From Flavihumibacter soli (GTDB lineage Bacteria; Bacteroidota; Bacteroidia; Sphingobacteriales; Sphingobacteriaceae): a stretch of DNA of 64,000 nt. A program made the translations under genes and the position numbers. How positions within the stretch are numbered: the first letter of the stretch is position 1; each line of letters starts with the position of its first letter. The stretch spans positions 930,001 through 994,000 of the forward strand of contig NZ_JAAFZB010000096.1 in the NCBI RefSeq assembly GCF_010692725.1, read 5' to 3'. The notes under the pieces are model-generated. The model was given only the letters and a program-made list of their open reading frames with translations, searched no databases and had not been told where the DNA came from. Shown here one piece after another: positions 1 through 7,884 of the stretch.

Positions 1-264
1 ATGGGGCGACCTTTTAGACATCACACTCTTAACCTCTTCCCATGCGTTTACATCGATATTGATAGAGCAGGTGACAAATGAGATGCTATCCAGTAGAGGA
101 TCCTTCACTGTCCGGACGGACACATGATGCTTATTCGTGTTCAAGCTGAAAAGCGTTACTTCCGCACCCTCATTTAAGGCTCCCTTTATCGAATTATACA
201 CCACTATCGGATAGCCACCATGGGGAGGAAACGGAACTCGATTAGTAATGTATAGTATTCTCAT
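1..264 (-). CDS. Glycosyltransferase family 4 protein, N-terminal part (runs off window)
   Basis: Reading the minus strand from the ATG at 264 gives 88 codons open to the window edge. The product begins MRILYITNRVPFPPHGGYP, which is the usual opening of GT4 (GT-B fold) sugar transferases: a first beta strand followed by a proline/glycine-rich nucleotide-fold loop. Such enzymes move a sugar from a nucleotide donor to a growing surface glycan at the cytoplasmic membrane face. The donor-binding C-terminal half lies outside the window, so the substrate cannot be judged. A hairpin separates it from rnhB, so it probably starts its own transcript. Confidence 0.7.
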   Translation of the reverse strand, partial: MRILYITNRVPFPPHGGYPIVVYNSIKGALNEGAEVTLFSLNTNKHHVSVRTVKDPLLDSISFVTCSINIDVNAWEEVKSVMSKRSPH

Positions 265-314
265 AACTCGCTCTTGAATCTAAGACGCCGAGACAATCGC
301 CTCCAGTCAACATG

Positions 315-341
315 ATGAAAAGCCAATTTACGGCTTTTCAT
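315..341 (-). terminator. Hairpin terminator after rnhB
   Basis: A perfect 10-bp inverted repeat, 315-324 with 332-341 (ATGAAAAGCC / GGCTTTTCAT), encloses a 7-nt loop just downstream of the rnhB stop. The AAAAGCC/GGCTTTT layout is typical of intrinsic terminators, although the run of U lies in the stem rather than after it. It would insulate rnhB from the GT4 gene. Confidence 0.55.
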
Positions 342-365
342 ATCAACAGCTGGTACACAATTGTT

Positions 366-965
366 TTAACCAAAAAGTTCGAGTTGGGGATCTGTAATCC
401 GGAAGGTTCGGCGATGATAGGGCGACATACCAAATTCTATGACCGCCTCACGATGACGGGCTGTAGCATAGCCTTTGTTTGTAAACCAGTGATACATTGG
501 AAACTCCTCAGATAACTTATGCATATAGTCGTCACGGTAAGTCTTTGCCAGAATAGAAGCTGCGGCAATAGAAAAGTACTTTCCGTCGCCCTGCACGATG
601 CATTCATGCGGAATATTGGAATAAGCCTTAAACCTGTTACCGTCAACCAGGATAAGTTCGGGAATGAGATTTAACTGTTCAAGTGCTTTGTGCATAGCCA
701 GGAAAGAGGCATTCAGAATATTGATCCTGTCAATTTCTTCATGATCGACCTGGGCGACCGCAAAGGCGAGGGCTTTGGCTTCAATATAATCCCGGAGTTC
801 ATACCGTTCCTTTTCTGTCAGCTGTTTAGAGTCCGTTAAAACTTCATGTTGAAAATCCCGCGGCAGGATAACAGCCGCTGCAAATACCGGCCCGGCAAGA
901 CAGCCTCGCCCGGCTTCATCGCAACCGGCCTCAATCAGTTCATATTGATAGTAGGGTAATAGCAT
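366..965 (-). CDS. rnhB: Ribonuclease HII
   Basis: A 199-residue RNase HII, the usual length. It cuts the RNA strand of RNA-DNA hybrids and removes single misincorporated ribonucleotides from DNA in the cytoplasm. The acidic metal-binding set is visible: D16 and E17 in GCDEAGRG, D108 in LVDGN, and D145 in AKTYRD. The GRG motif after DEAG, which reads the 2'-OH of the ribonucleotide, is intact. A TAAATTTG -7 element sits about 40 bp upstream of the ATG and a hairpin follows the stop, so it appears to be a single-gene transcript. Confidence 0.95.
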   Translation of the reverse strand: MLLPYYQYELIEAGCDEAGRGCLAGPVFAAAVILPRDFQHEVLTDSKQLTEKERYELRDYIEAKALAFAVAQVDHEEIDRINILNASFLAMHKALEQLNLIPELILVDGNRFKAYSNIPHECIVQGDGKYFSIAAASILAKTYRDDYMHKLSEEFPMYHWFTNKGYATARHREAVIEFGMSPYHRRTFRITDPQLELFG

Positions 966-1006
966 TCAGGTAGTTAGATCCAGCAATGTGAGCTGATAAG
1001 TTGCCG

Positions 1007-1014
1007 CAAATTTA
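1007..1014 (-). promoter_or_regulatory. Promoter -7 element for rnhB (TAAATTTG)
   Basis: The minus strand reads TAAATTTG, matching the Bacteroidota -7 consensus TAnnTTTG. A TTTC lies 19 bp further upstream at about 1034-1037, in place of the -33 TTTG. The start codon follows about 40 nt downstream. Confidence 0.5.
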
Positions 1015-1059
1015 ACCGAATGGGGATTATAAATGAAAGGGTTACCGAATTTTAATTCT

Positions 1060-2304
1060 CTACAAAATGCGAATCGATAACATGGTGATATCATCCGAGT
1101 TCATCTCTGCCTTGTAGGTGCTTTTTATGTTACCAAGGATCTTTGTATTCAGATCATCAACCGGCAGGTGCATCGATTTCTTCAGGCTCGCGACCAGCTC
1201 TTCATCGGAAATAAAGACATTTTCTTCCGCACTCTCTACAAGCCCATCAGTATAATGAAAGATCAGGGTGCCGGGCGAGAGCGTCTCGTAACCGGTCTGA
1301 ATAAAGGGAAGTTGGTCAAACGCACCTATCATGGTGGTGCCTTTCTTCAGGAACTTAACATCGTTATTACACAGTAGTATAGGCGCATTGTGCCCCGCAT
1401 TCACATATTGAAATTCCCTGCTCTTTTCGTTATACCTGCCCATAAACAAGGTAATAAAACGCTCGCCATTCGTGTTCGCAGTGACGATTTCATTCAGTTT
1501 AAGAACAACTTTTGCCATGTCACTTTCTACAGAAGCCCATGCACGTAAGCTTGCCTGCAGGTTGGCCATCAGCAATGCGGCTGACACGCCCTTGCCGGAT
1601 ACATCTGCAATACACCAGACAAACTCGCCGGGTCTAACCTCTATAAAATCGAAATAATCGCCGCCGATATTCTGGTTCGGAAGATAGGTGGAACCTACTT
1701 CAACAGATCCTGTCTTAGGCAGTCTCTGCGGCACAAGCATATTCTGTACTTCACCTGCGAGTTCCATATCCCGCTGCATGAGTTCCCTTTGCACACTTTC
1801 CTTAAAGAGCTTTTTATTTTCAAGCGCAACAACGATCACATTGATCAGGGTTTGGACAAAACTAAGGTCATTCCCTATTAACTCCGGTTTGACATTAAAA
1901 TCTCCAAGGAGAACGAAAGCCTGCGAATCTTCCTTATGAAAAATCGGGACGAAATAATCGTAGATACAGACGAGCGGATGAGGATGGGATTTCAGTTCGC
2001 TGATGCCGGTATTATCCTGCAAAATAACGCAGGTTTCCTGAAGTACCTTAGGATTTTCCTTTTGACCTCCAAAGCGCGTTGCACAATAAAAATGACCGCC
2101 TTCCTTAATCAGAAGTCGCATTTTACCGATTTTTAGATGCACGTTCAGAATCACCTGAAGCATTTCAAATAAAACGGTTGCCGGACTGTTCTTGTTAATG
2201 GCCTGAGTGACCTCAAGAAGCGAATTCAGCTCGGCTTGTCTCTTAAGTAGAAGTTGAATTAATTCCCCTTCGTCTGTTTGATTTGAAGTTTGAAGATGTA
2301 CCAA
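1060..2304 (-). CDS. PP2C-type (RsbU/SpoIIE) serine phosphatase with GAF-like sensor
   Basis: A 414-residue cytoplasmic protein with no membrane segment. Residues about 10-180 look like a helical linker plus a GAF-like sensor. The C-terminal half is a PP2C_SIG domain with metal-site motifs GGDYFDF, ADVSGKG and HYTDGLVE. The family dephosphorylates anti-sigma-factor antagonists in partner-switching stress pathways. No antagonist or anti-sigma kinase gene is adjacent, so the target is unknown. The chosen start is TTG at 2304; no better ATG lies upstream, and the N-terminus is uncertain by some residues. It is followed upstream on the same strand by an unrelated ABC permease. Confidence 0.85.
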   Translation of the reverse strand: MVHLQTSNQTDEGELIQLLLKRQAELNSLLEVTQAINKNSPATVLFEMLQVILNVHLKIGKMRLLIKEGGHFYCATRFGGQKENPKVLQETCVILQDNTGISELKSHPHPLVCIYDYFVPIFHKEDSQAFVLLGDFNVKPELIGNDLSFVQTLINVIVVALENKKLFKESVQRELMQRDMELAGEVQNMLVPQRLPKTGSVEVGSTYLPNQNIGGDYFDFIEVRPGEFVWCIADVSGKGVSAALLMANLQASLRAWASVESDMAKVVLKLNEIVTANTNGERFITLFMGRYNEKSREFQYVNAGHNAPILLCNNDVKFLKKGTTMIGAFDQLPFIQTGYETLSPGTLIFHYTDGLVESAEENVFISDEELVASLKKSMHLPVDDLNTKILGNIKSTYKAEMNSDDITMLSIRIL

Positions 2305-2360
2305 TACAAACGCTTCAATTAGTGTGTGATTGCTAAATTTATAAAATTATATGAGAAATG

Positions 2361-3500
2361 CTACACATAAGTATTTTGTGATTTCACATCAAAAGCGTCC
2401 TGAAGCCCAATAGCGACTAAATTGAATGAATACACCATCAGCATAATCGCCAGCCCGGGAAGTATTGCCAGATATGCAGCATCAATAATTATATAACCAT
2501 AATGCTCTTTGATCATTCCACCCCAGGTTGGCATCGGTGGCTGAGCTCCGAAACCCAGAAAGCTCAGGCCGGCTTCAAGAAGTATGGCCGAAGCGAAGTT
2601 TGATGAAGCTACAACCAGTATCGGGCCTGCAAGGTTTGGCAAAATATGCTTTAAAATGATCCGGCCGTCTGAGAAACCCAGCGCTTTAGCAGCCTCTACA
2701 AATTCCACGTGTTTCAAAGCAATGATCTGTCCCCGAACCAGCCGCGCAACCTCCACCCACATGGAAAGACCTACCGCAATAAATATTTGCCAGAAGCCTT
2801 TACCCAGAGCAAAGGAAATGGCAATAACGAGAAGCAGCGCGGGCAAAGACCAAACCACATTCATCAGCCAGCTGATGGTAGCATCCACCCATCCTCCGTA
2901 ATACCCGGCAAGCGCACCAAGGGTAATGCCGATGAACAGTGAGATAAACACTGCCATTACACCCACTGATAAGGAAATCCGGATGCCCAGGATGAGGCGG
3001 CTCAAAAGGTCGCGGCCGTAGATGTCGGTACCCAGCCAGAAGGTTTTCTTTTCAATCTGTTGTTCAACCTGTTGTTGCTGTTCACTAAGACTCTTCCCGG
3101 AGTCGCGCGGTCCCAGGACTTCCTTCAGTGAGATGAAAGTTTCTTCAGCCTGTTCTTCGTCGCCTATGTATTCCCTAATCGATATAGAATCGCCGGCAAA
3201 GCGATATGAGGTAATGGGTACCTGCCTGTACAACAAAGGCTGCCCGTAGAGCATCTGCTGAAATATGTTTAGGGTATCTGATCGGCGGTTTTGACTGATC
3301 TTCAGGATCGTGAAAGAAGAACCCGGTTTCTTGATGCTCAGCTGCAGCATCATATTATTGGCCATCGGCGATCTGTCAGGCATTATCAGATATCCAAGAA
3401 CCCCGGTGGCGAGCATAAGAATGATAATGAAAACTCCGCTTAACGCCAGCTTGTTCCGCCTAAATCTTCTCCATGTACGCTGCGCCGGTGAATAATCCAT
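2361..3500 (-). CDS. ABC transporter permease, DppC/OppC type
   Basis: A 379-residue inner-membrane permease. One N-terminal TM helix (about 20-38) is followed by an unusually long extracytoplasmic segment (about 40-150) rich in Q and E. Then comes GTDIYGRD, the DppC/OppC signature, and five TM helices. The cytoplasmic EAA loop is present as EAAKALG followed by ILPNLAGP. Such permeases pair with a DppB-type partner and two ATPases to import peptides or similar solutes. None of those partners, and no binding protein, is in this window, so the substrate and complex are unresolved. The large periplasmic loop is longer than in classical DppC. Confidence 0.85.
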   Translation of the reverse strand: MDYSPAQRTWRRFRRNKLALSGVFIIILMLATGVLGYLIMPDRSPMANNMMLQLSIKKPGSSFTILKISQNRRSDTLNIFQQMLYGQPLLYRQVPITSYRFAGDSISIREYIGDEEQAEETFISLKEVLGPRDSGKSLSEQQQQVEQQIEKKTFWLGTDIYGRDLLSRLILGIRISLSVGVMAVFISLFIGITLGALAGYYGGWVDATISWLMNVVWSLPALLLVIAISFALGKGFWQIFIAVGLSMWVEVARLVRGQIIALKHVEFVEAAKALGFSDGRIILKHILPNLAGPILVVASSNFASAILLEAGLSFLGFGAQPPMPTWGGMIKEHYGYIIIDAAYLAILPGLAIMLMVYSFNLVAIGLQDAFDVKSQNTYV

Positions 3501-3658
3501 TTGTTTGTTGGTGAGTAATTAGTAAGCGGAGCCTGATCTGATCGAATGGGCGGCACTAAAGCAAACCTGTTTATTATAAGCTTGTAAACATATAAACTCC
3601 CCCTCAAACTACCAAAACCGTAAGTCCGAAAACATTCAAACGTATTAACAAGGTCATC

Positions 3659-4792
3659 TCATCGCACCATCCGGTCTTTCCAGTTGTATTTACCGGAGTT
3701 GCCTGCTATGCCGATATATACAAAATAAAATATATGAATGATTGTTAAGAAAGGCTGATACCATAGTAAAGGCTGCCGGCGGGCAAAGCGGCACATCGGT
3801 ATGAGGAATGCCAGTTCCGCCGAAAACTTCATGAATAAGCTCCCGGCCGAAAGAAGGAAATATACCGGATTAAAGAAACCAAGGATGGTATTAATAATAA
3901 TCAGCACGTTAAAAAGCCAGATCGAAACACCCAGGGCGACGATGCTCTTATTTTTATACTTTGTACTCTTGGAGGCCCAGCGCTTCCTCTGTTGGATAAA
4001 TGCCTTCAGGTCTGGCTTAGCATGTGTATATACCGCGGCCTCTGCTGACTTGCAGAAGCCTATACCCGCCGGATAACGTGATGCCACCTTATGAAGCAAT
4101 AACTCATCATCGCCCGAGGCCAGATCATCGATTCCCTGGAAACCCTTAACTTCATAAAAGACATCGCGGCGATACGCCAGGTTGGCACCATTGCATGTAG
4201 AAGGCATCTTATGGCCAATAGTTGCCGCCCCAAGCCCAATCAGGTAAAGAAATTCCAGCGTTTGCATCCTCTCGAAATCATTTCTTTCCTCAAAAAAAGC
4301 TACCGGGGATGAAATCATCTTTAGATTGTGTTGCTGATAATAGTTAGCAATCGTGGTAAGCCATTTAGTACCCATCCGGCAATCGGCGTCCGTGGTGACG
4401 ATGAGTTCACCGGTCGAGATCCTGATGGCTTCCGATATGGCTTTCTTTTTATAAGAATTCAGCGGCTTGTCTTCGTTCAGTTTGATGAGGATAACACCAC
4501 GATCAGCATATGAACTGATGATTTCCGATGTTCTGTCTGTTGAATGATCATCAACCACGATTATCTCCAGCAGTTCCTTTGGGTAATCCTGCGCCAGTAG
4601 ATCGCTGATCGTATTGCCAAGCTTCGCTTCTTCATTCCGCGCTGCGATAATAATACTTATGTGAATGGCTGGCGGAAGATCTGAACTAAAGTGATCAGGT
4701 AATGCAATCCACCCGGTGCGAAGGTAAAGCACAACAAATACGTACCATAAAGTAAGAAGAGCGGTTAACGAACTAAGAATGATTATTACCAA
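3659..4792 (-). CDS. Membrane glycosyltransferase family 2
   Basis: A 377-residue GT2 enzyme. An N-terminal TM helix (1-22) precedes the GT-A domain with VVDDHSTDRT (UDP/GDP-sugar binding), TTDADCRM (the DxD metal site) and QQRKRWASK, the QxxRW-like acceptor motif of processive or lipid-linked transferases. Three or four TM helices close the C-terminus. It probably transfers a sugar to a lipid or polyprenyl acceptor on the inner membrane. It overlaps the following upstream gene, a flippase-like integral protein, by 20 bp, which implies translational coupling and a shared glycolipid pathway. Confidence 0.85.
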   Translation of the reverse strand: MVIIILSSLTALLTLWYVFVVLYLRTGWIALPDHFSSDLPPAIHISIIIAARNEEAKLGNTISDLLAQDYPKELLEIIVVDDHSTDRTSEIISSYADRGVILIKLNEDKPLNSYKKKAISEAIRISTGELIVTTDADCRMGTKWLTTIANYYQQHNLKMISSPVAFFEERNDFERMQTLEFLYLIGLGAATIGHKMPSTCNGANLAYRRDVFYEVKGFQGIDDLASGDDELLLHKVASRYPAGIGFCKSAEAAVYTHAKPDLKAFIQQRKRWASKSTKYKNKSIVALGVSIWLFNVLIIINTILGFFNPVYFLLSAGSLFMKFSAELAFLIPMCRFARRQPLLWYQPFLTIIHIFYFVYIGIAGNSGKYNWKDRMVR

Positions 4793-5747
4793 AAAAGTTA
4801 AGTTTTAAAACGAATACCGAGCCTAAAATAGCAGGAATAATCAGATTTACCAGCCAGATGCATGCTGCGGCTGCCATAATCGCGATGTCCTGCTGAGTAA
4901 TAAACCCAAAGAAATAAGTAGCTGTCATGCTTCTTACCCCGATATCGAGAAGATCCAGCGAAGGTAACGCTGACTGAATAAAGAAAAGGATGAAGATCAT
5001 CATTGTCATGTCAAACAGAGCGATGTCAGGTAAAAGAAGATGGATAATAAGGCAATACTGCGTGGTAAATACTGCAAAGCGGGCAATACAGTATAAAAAA
5101 ACCTTCCTTAATTCCCTCCCCCTGTAACGTCCCAGGATTCGGAAAAACTTATGGAAAGGCCTGATAAAGCTTATGCGGGTAAGAAGGCCCTGCAACCAGC
5201 GGATATTGAAATAAAAAAGCAGAAATGCCCCGCAAAAAATAAAAACCACAAATGTTAATGTATAAAACAGCAGCGGCTCAGGATTTAGAAAACGCTTCAC
5301 AAACCAGAGCAAAGCCAGCGAACCGAGAATATTGGTAACAACCATTTGCCCGATTGATCCAACGCCCATCGCAATTGCACCGATGATCCGCTTACGTGGC
5401 GAAAGAAAGAATACCCGCCCGCCATATTCACCAATCCGGTTGGGTGTAAATACCGCCCAGGTCAGTCCGCAAAAGACCGATTCAACCGCCTTCCAAATGC
5501 TGATCCGCTCAATTCGCTCAACGAGGTATTTCCACTTAAGCGACTCCAGGAACCAGTTCAGGAACATCATCAAAACGACAGCAGACAATACAAGGTATAA
5601 TCTTCGGATCGACAGAGCGCTGATCAGCGACCTGAAATTGCTGATATTTTCATTATCACTCAGCTTGTAGTAAATGAAGCTAAAGGCCAGGACCAGGATG
5701 GCCGCTTTAATGATTATACTGATTAGCTTTTTTTTCTTCCGGTCCAA
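4773..5747 (-). CDS. LPG-synthase-type flippase domain membrane protein (UPF0104)
   Basis: A 324-residue polytopic membrane protein with about eight TM helices. It matches the lysylphosphatidylglycerol synthase TM domain family through patterns such as FTPNRIGEYGGR near residues 97-108. The aminoacyl-transferase domain of MprF is absent, so it is a stand-alone flippase-like domain with no proven substrate. The apparent start is TTG at 5747, directly before the basic run DRKKKK. It is translationally coupled to the GT2 gene, suggesting that it moves or presents the lipid that the transferase modifies; this is inference. Confidence 0.8.
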   Translation of the reverse strand: MDRKKKKLISIIIKAAILVLAFSFIYYKLSDNENISNFRSLISALSIRRLYLVLSAVVLMMFLNWFLESLKWKYLVERIERISIWKAVESVFCGLTWAVFTPNRIGEYGGRVFFLSPRKRIIGAIAMGVGSIGQMVVTNILGSLALLWFVKRFLNPEPLLFYTLTFVVFIFCGAFLLFYFNIRWLQGLLTRISFIRPFHKFFRILGRYRGRELRKVFLYCIARFAVFTTQYCLIIHLLLPDIALFDMTMMIFILFFIQSALPSLDLLDIGVRSMTATYFFGFITQQDIAIMAAAACIWLVNLIIPAILGSVFVLKLNFFGNNHS

Positions 5748-5966
5748 TAGGTTATAGGTTTCTGCAATGTTAAGAAAAGTGATGCCAGAATTTGTGATTG
5801 TTCAGGTTTTTGGGAAGCTTAAACAAAATAAGCATAAATATCCAGCTTCATCCTTAATTAATAATTAAATTCCCCGAACACGTAGATGAAATGAATTCGA
5901 AGGGATTTAATCTTCAAGCCGAACGAAGTTTGAAACCTTCCAGCAAACTCCTTGCGACCATCTAGT

Positions 5967-5995
5967 GGTTAGTCCACTAATTTAGCGGACTAACC
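5967..5995. repeat. 29-bp near-perfect palindrome, operator-like
   Basis: Two 14-bp arms, GGTTAGTCCACTAA and TTAGCGGACTAACC, flank a central T and match at 13 of 14 positions. Each half is itself a smaller palindrome (TTAGTCCACTAA; TTAGCGGACTAA). There is no T-tract, so a protein-binding operator for a dimeric regulator such as the TetR family is more likely than a terminator. No regulator gene is adjacent. Confidence 0.6.
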
Positions 5996-6029
5996 TTTAC
6001 CTGACCCCTACCGATCTCCTGCCAGTCCG

Positions 6030-6062
6030 CCTGTTATTCTCCTGTTATTCTCCTGATATTCC
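6030..6062 (+). repeat. Three 11-bp direct repeats resembling a Pho box
   Basis: The unit cCTGTTATtct occurs at 6030-6040 and 6041-6051, with a degenerate third copy at 6052-6062 (CTGATAT). Seven-base CTGTTAT blocks separated by 4 bp copy the geometry of the PhoB-family box (CTGTCAT-N4-CTGTCAT). The orientation points toward ruvC. Binding by a response regulator is inference. Confidence 0.4.
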
Positions 6063-6186
6063 CTGGTGGTTTGCTCTTAGAATGCAACATCAGTTAACTG
6101 TAAAGAAACATAACCAGCGTTATATCAATTACGAATGTTTTCTTAACTCTTATAGATGGCATCATAAAAACCTGTAATATTGCTGT

Positions 6187-6753
6187 GTGCTAAAAGAAAG
6201 ATCGAAGGAACGGATCATCCTGGGAATAGACCCGGGAACAAGTGTGATGGGTTACGGCCTTGTCAAGGAAGTAAAGACGCAGGTCGATCTAATCTGTATG
6301 GGCGTTGTCCGCCTGGAGCATCTTGATGATCACCCCTCAAAACTGAAACAGATCTTCGAAAGGACCGTCGCACTGATTGATCAATATCAGCCCGATTGCC
6401 TGTCGATTGAAGCACCTTTCTATGGAAAGAATATCCAGGTGATGCTTAAACTCGGACGGGCACAAGGAGTGGCCATGGCTGCCGCGCTTTCCCGTCAACT
6501 GCCGATCTTCGAATACTCCCCCCGAAAAATAAAACAATCCATTACCGGTAACGGGAATGCAGGGAAAGAGCAGGTTGCTGCCATGCTGAAGACCTTGCTG
6601 AAATTCACTGAGAGCCCGGAATTCCTGGATGCTACAGACGGTCTCGCGGTGGCTGTTTGCCATAGTTTCCAGAAACTTACCTCGGATCCGGATAAGAAAT
6701 CATATACCGGCTGGGACGCTTTTGTCAAGGACAATCTTAAGAGAGTAAAGTAG
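6187..6753 (+). CDS. ruvC: Crossover junction endodeoxyribonuclease RuvC
   Basis: A 188-residue Holliday-junction resolvase with the four catalytic acids D15 (LGIDPGT), E75 (SIEAPF), D148 and D151 (LDATDG). It cleaves junctions that RuvAB has migrated; ruvA is in the same window near 35 kb. The start used is GTG at 6187. A shorter start is possible because homologues begin close to the RIILGIDPG strand. It converges on the HIT gene with only 3 bp between the two stop codons. Confidence 0.95.
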   Translation: MLKERSKERIILGIDPGTSVMGYGLVKEVKTQVDLICMGVVRLEHLDDHPSKLKQIFERTVALIDQYQPDCLSIEAPFYGKNIQVMLKLGRAQGVAMAAALSRQLPIFEYSPRKIKQSITGNGNAGKEQVAAMLKTLLKFTESPEFLDATDGLAVAVCHSFQKLTSDPDKKSYTGWDAFVKDNLKRVK

Positions 6754-6756
6754 AAG

Positions 6757-7167
6757 CTACTCCTCCGTAATGATCTTCAACTGCTCTTTTATTGCCAGAG
6801 CCGTGTCAGCAAGTTCTTCATCCGTTGGATTCAATTTTGGGCTGCTGAAATTCATATCATTCACCCGGTTCATCGGTATAAGATGAATGTGAGCGTGAGG
6901 AACCTCAAGGCCGATCACTGCTACGCCGACTTTCTTACACGGAATTGCTTTCTTAATCCCGTCGGCCACAATACGGGCAAATATCCACAGACCTGCATAA
7001 TCCTCATCACTCAGATCGAAAATATAGTCTACTTCCTTCTTCGGAATTACCAGCACATGCCCCCGGGTAAGTGGTTGAATATCTAAAAAAGCCAGATAGT
7101 CCATTGTCTCCGCCACTTTGTGGGAAGGGATCTCGCCGGAAATGATCTTAGAGAATATTGTAGCCAT
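6757..7167 (-). CDS. HIT family nucleotide-binding hydrolase
   Basis: A 136-residue histidine-triad protein. The HxHxH signature is H91, H93 and H95 in VPHAHIHLIPMN, with H93 the expected nucleophile. N-terminal FSKIISGEIP and RGHVLVIPKKE match the Hint/HinT branch, which hydrolyses AMP-lysine-type phosphoramidates. It acts in the cytoplasm, probably as a dimer. It lies downstream of greA, separated by a repeat-rich spacer. The physiological substrate cannot be read from sequence. Confidence 0.92.
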   Translation of the reverse strand: MATIFSKIISGEIPSHKVAETMDYLAFLDIQPLTRGHVLVIPKKEVDYIFDLSDEDYAGLWIFARIVADGIKKAIPCKKVGVAVIGLEVPHAHIHLIPMNRVNDMNFSSPKLNPTDEELADTALAIKEQLKIITEE

Positions 7168-7306
7168 GATGAGTTATGAGTTTGGAGTTGTGAGTTATGA
7201 GTTACTCCATAAAGATAAGTAGTAAGTTATGAGTTATATCCGTTATGGGAACGATAGTATGACTTACAACTTACTACTTAGTACGTAAAACTTATTACTT
7301 ACAACT
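7168..7306. repeat. Repeat-rich spacer (GAGTTATGAGTT words) with a long stem-loop
   Basis: The 139-bp gap is built from repeats of the word (G)AGTTATGAGTT and its variant AGTAAGTT. A 19-bp inverted repeat, 7216-7234 with 7262-7280, matches at 17 of 19 positions around a 27-nt loop. A further partial copy of the right arm follows at 7287-7303. The hairpin could end greA transcripts, but it is AT-rich and lacks a clean T-tract. Confidence 0.65.
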
Positions 7307-7780
7307 TTACCTGGAGATTTCTAATACTTCGAATTCAATTTTGCCTGCTGGCACAACAATCTCCGCTTTCTGACCAACCGATTTTCCCAGCAATCCCTGG
7401 GCAATAGGTGATTTGACAGAGATCTTTCCGGACTTCATATCGGCTTCTGTTTCGGAGACCAACTGATAGGTCATTTCCGCGCCATTGTTCAAATTCTTAA
7501 TCTTCACAATAGACAAAGCAAGGACCTTTGATGTGTCCAGTTTTGATTCATCAATCAGACGGGCAGTGGCAAGCACATTGGTTAATTTCGAGATCTTGGA
7601 CTCGTGATGCCCCTGCGCTTCTTTCGCCGCATCGTATTCTGCATTTTCAGACAAGTCACCCTTATCCCTGGCTTCTGCAATCGCTTTTGCTATTTGCGCC
7701 CGTCCTTCTGTCTTTAAGAAATGTAATTCTTCCTTAAGTTTTTCTAATCCTTCCTGGGTATAATATGTAACCTCAGCCAT
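7307..7780 (-). CDS. greA: Transcription elongation factor GreA
   Basis: A 157-residue GreA of normal length. The N-terminal coiled coil, which enters the RNA polymerase secondary channel, carries the acidic tip in ARDKGDLSENAEYDAAKE, where D and E residues stimulate transcript cleavage. The C-terminal FKBP-like domain follows, with SPIAQGLLGK. It rescues backtracked polymerase. Same strand as HIT, but the repeat-rich gap suggests separate transcription. Confidence 0.97.
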   Translation of the reverse strand: MAEVTYYTQEGLEKLKEELHFLKTEGRAQIAKAIAEARDKGDLSENAEYDAAKEAQGHHESKISKLTNVLATARLIDESKLDTSKVLALSIVKIKNLNNGAEMTYQLVSETEADMKSGKISVKSPIAQGLLGKSVGQKAEIVVPAGKIEFEVLEISR

Positions 7781-7884
7781 GTCGCTCTGTTTTAATTGAT
7801 AGTAGTATAAAAAACAAACAAGACTATGCCGGCCTAAGCCAATATAGTCTTGCTTTGTGTTTTACGAAGATAATATTTTAGAAA

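Larger units (their letters stand above)
5748..6186. other. 439-bp gene-free region between the flippase-like gene and ruvC
   Basis: No convincing gene was found on either strand. The stretch holds the palindrome at 5967-5995 and the 11-bp direct repeats at 6030-6062, which are listed separately. A 31-codon reading frame at 6082-6177 has no support. Both flanking genes read away from the region, so it must contain at least two divergent promoters. Confidence 0.7.

Noticed and set aside
6082-6177. 31-codon frame MQHQLTVKKHNQRYIN... after the 11-bp repeats
   Set aside because: No ribosome binding site or family similarity; composition looks random. It ends 9 bp before ruvC and may be part of its leader.
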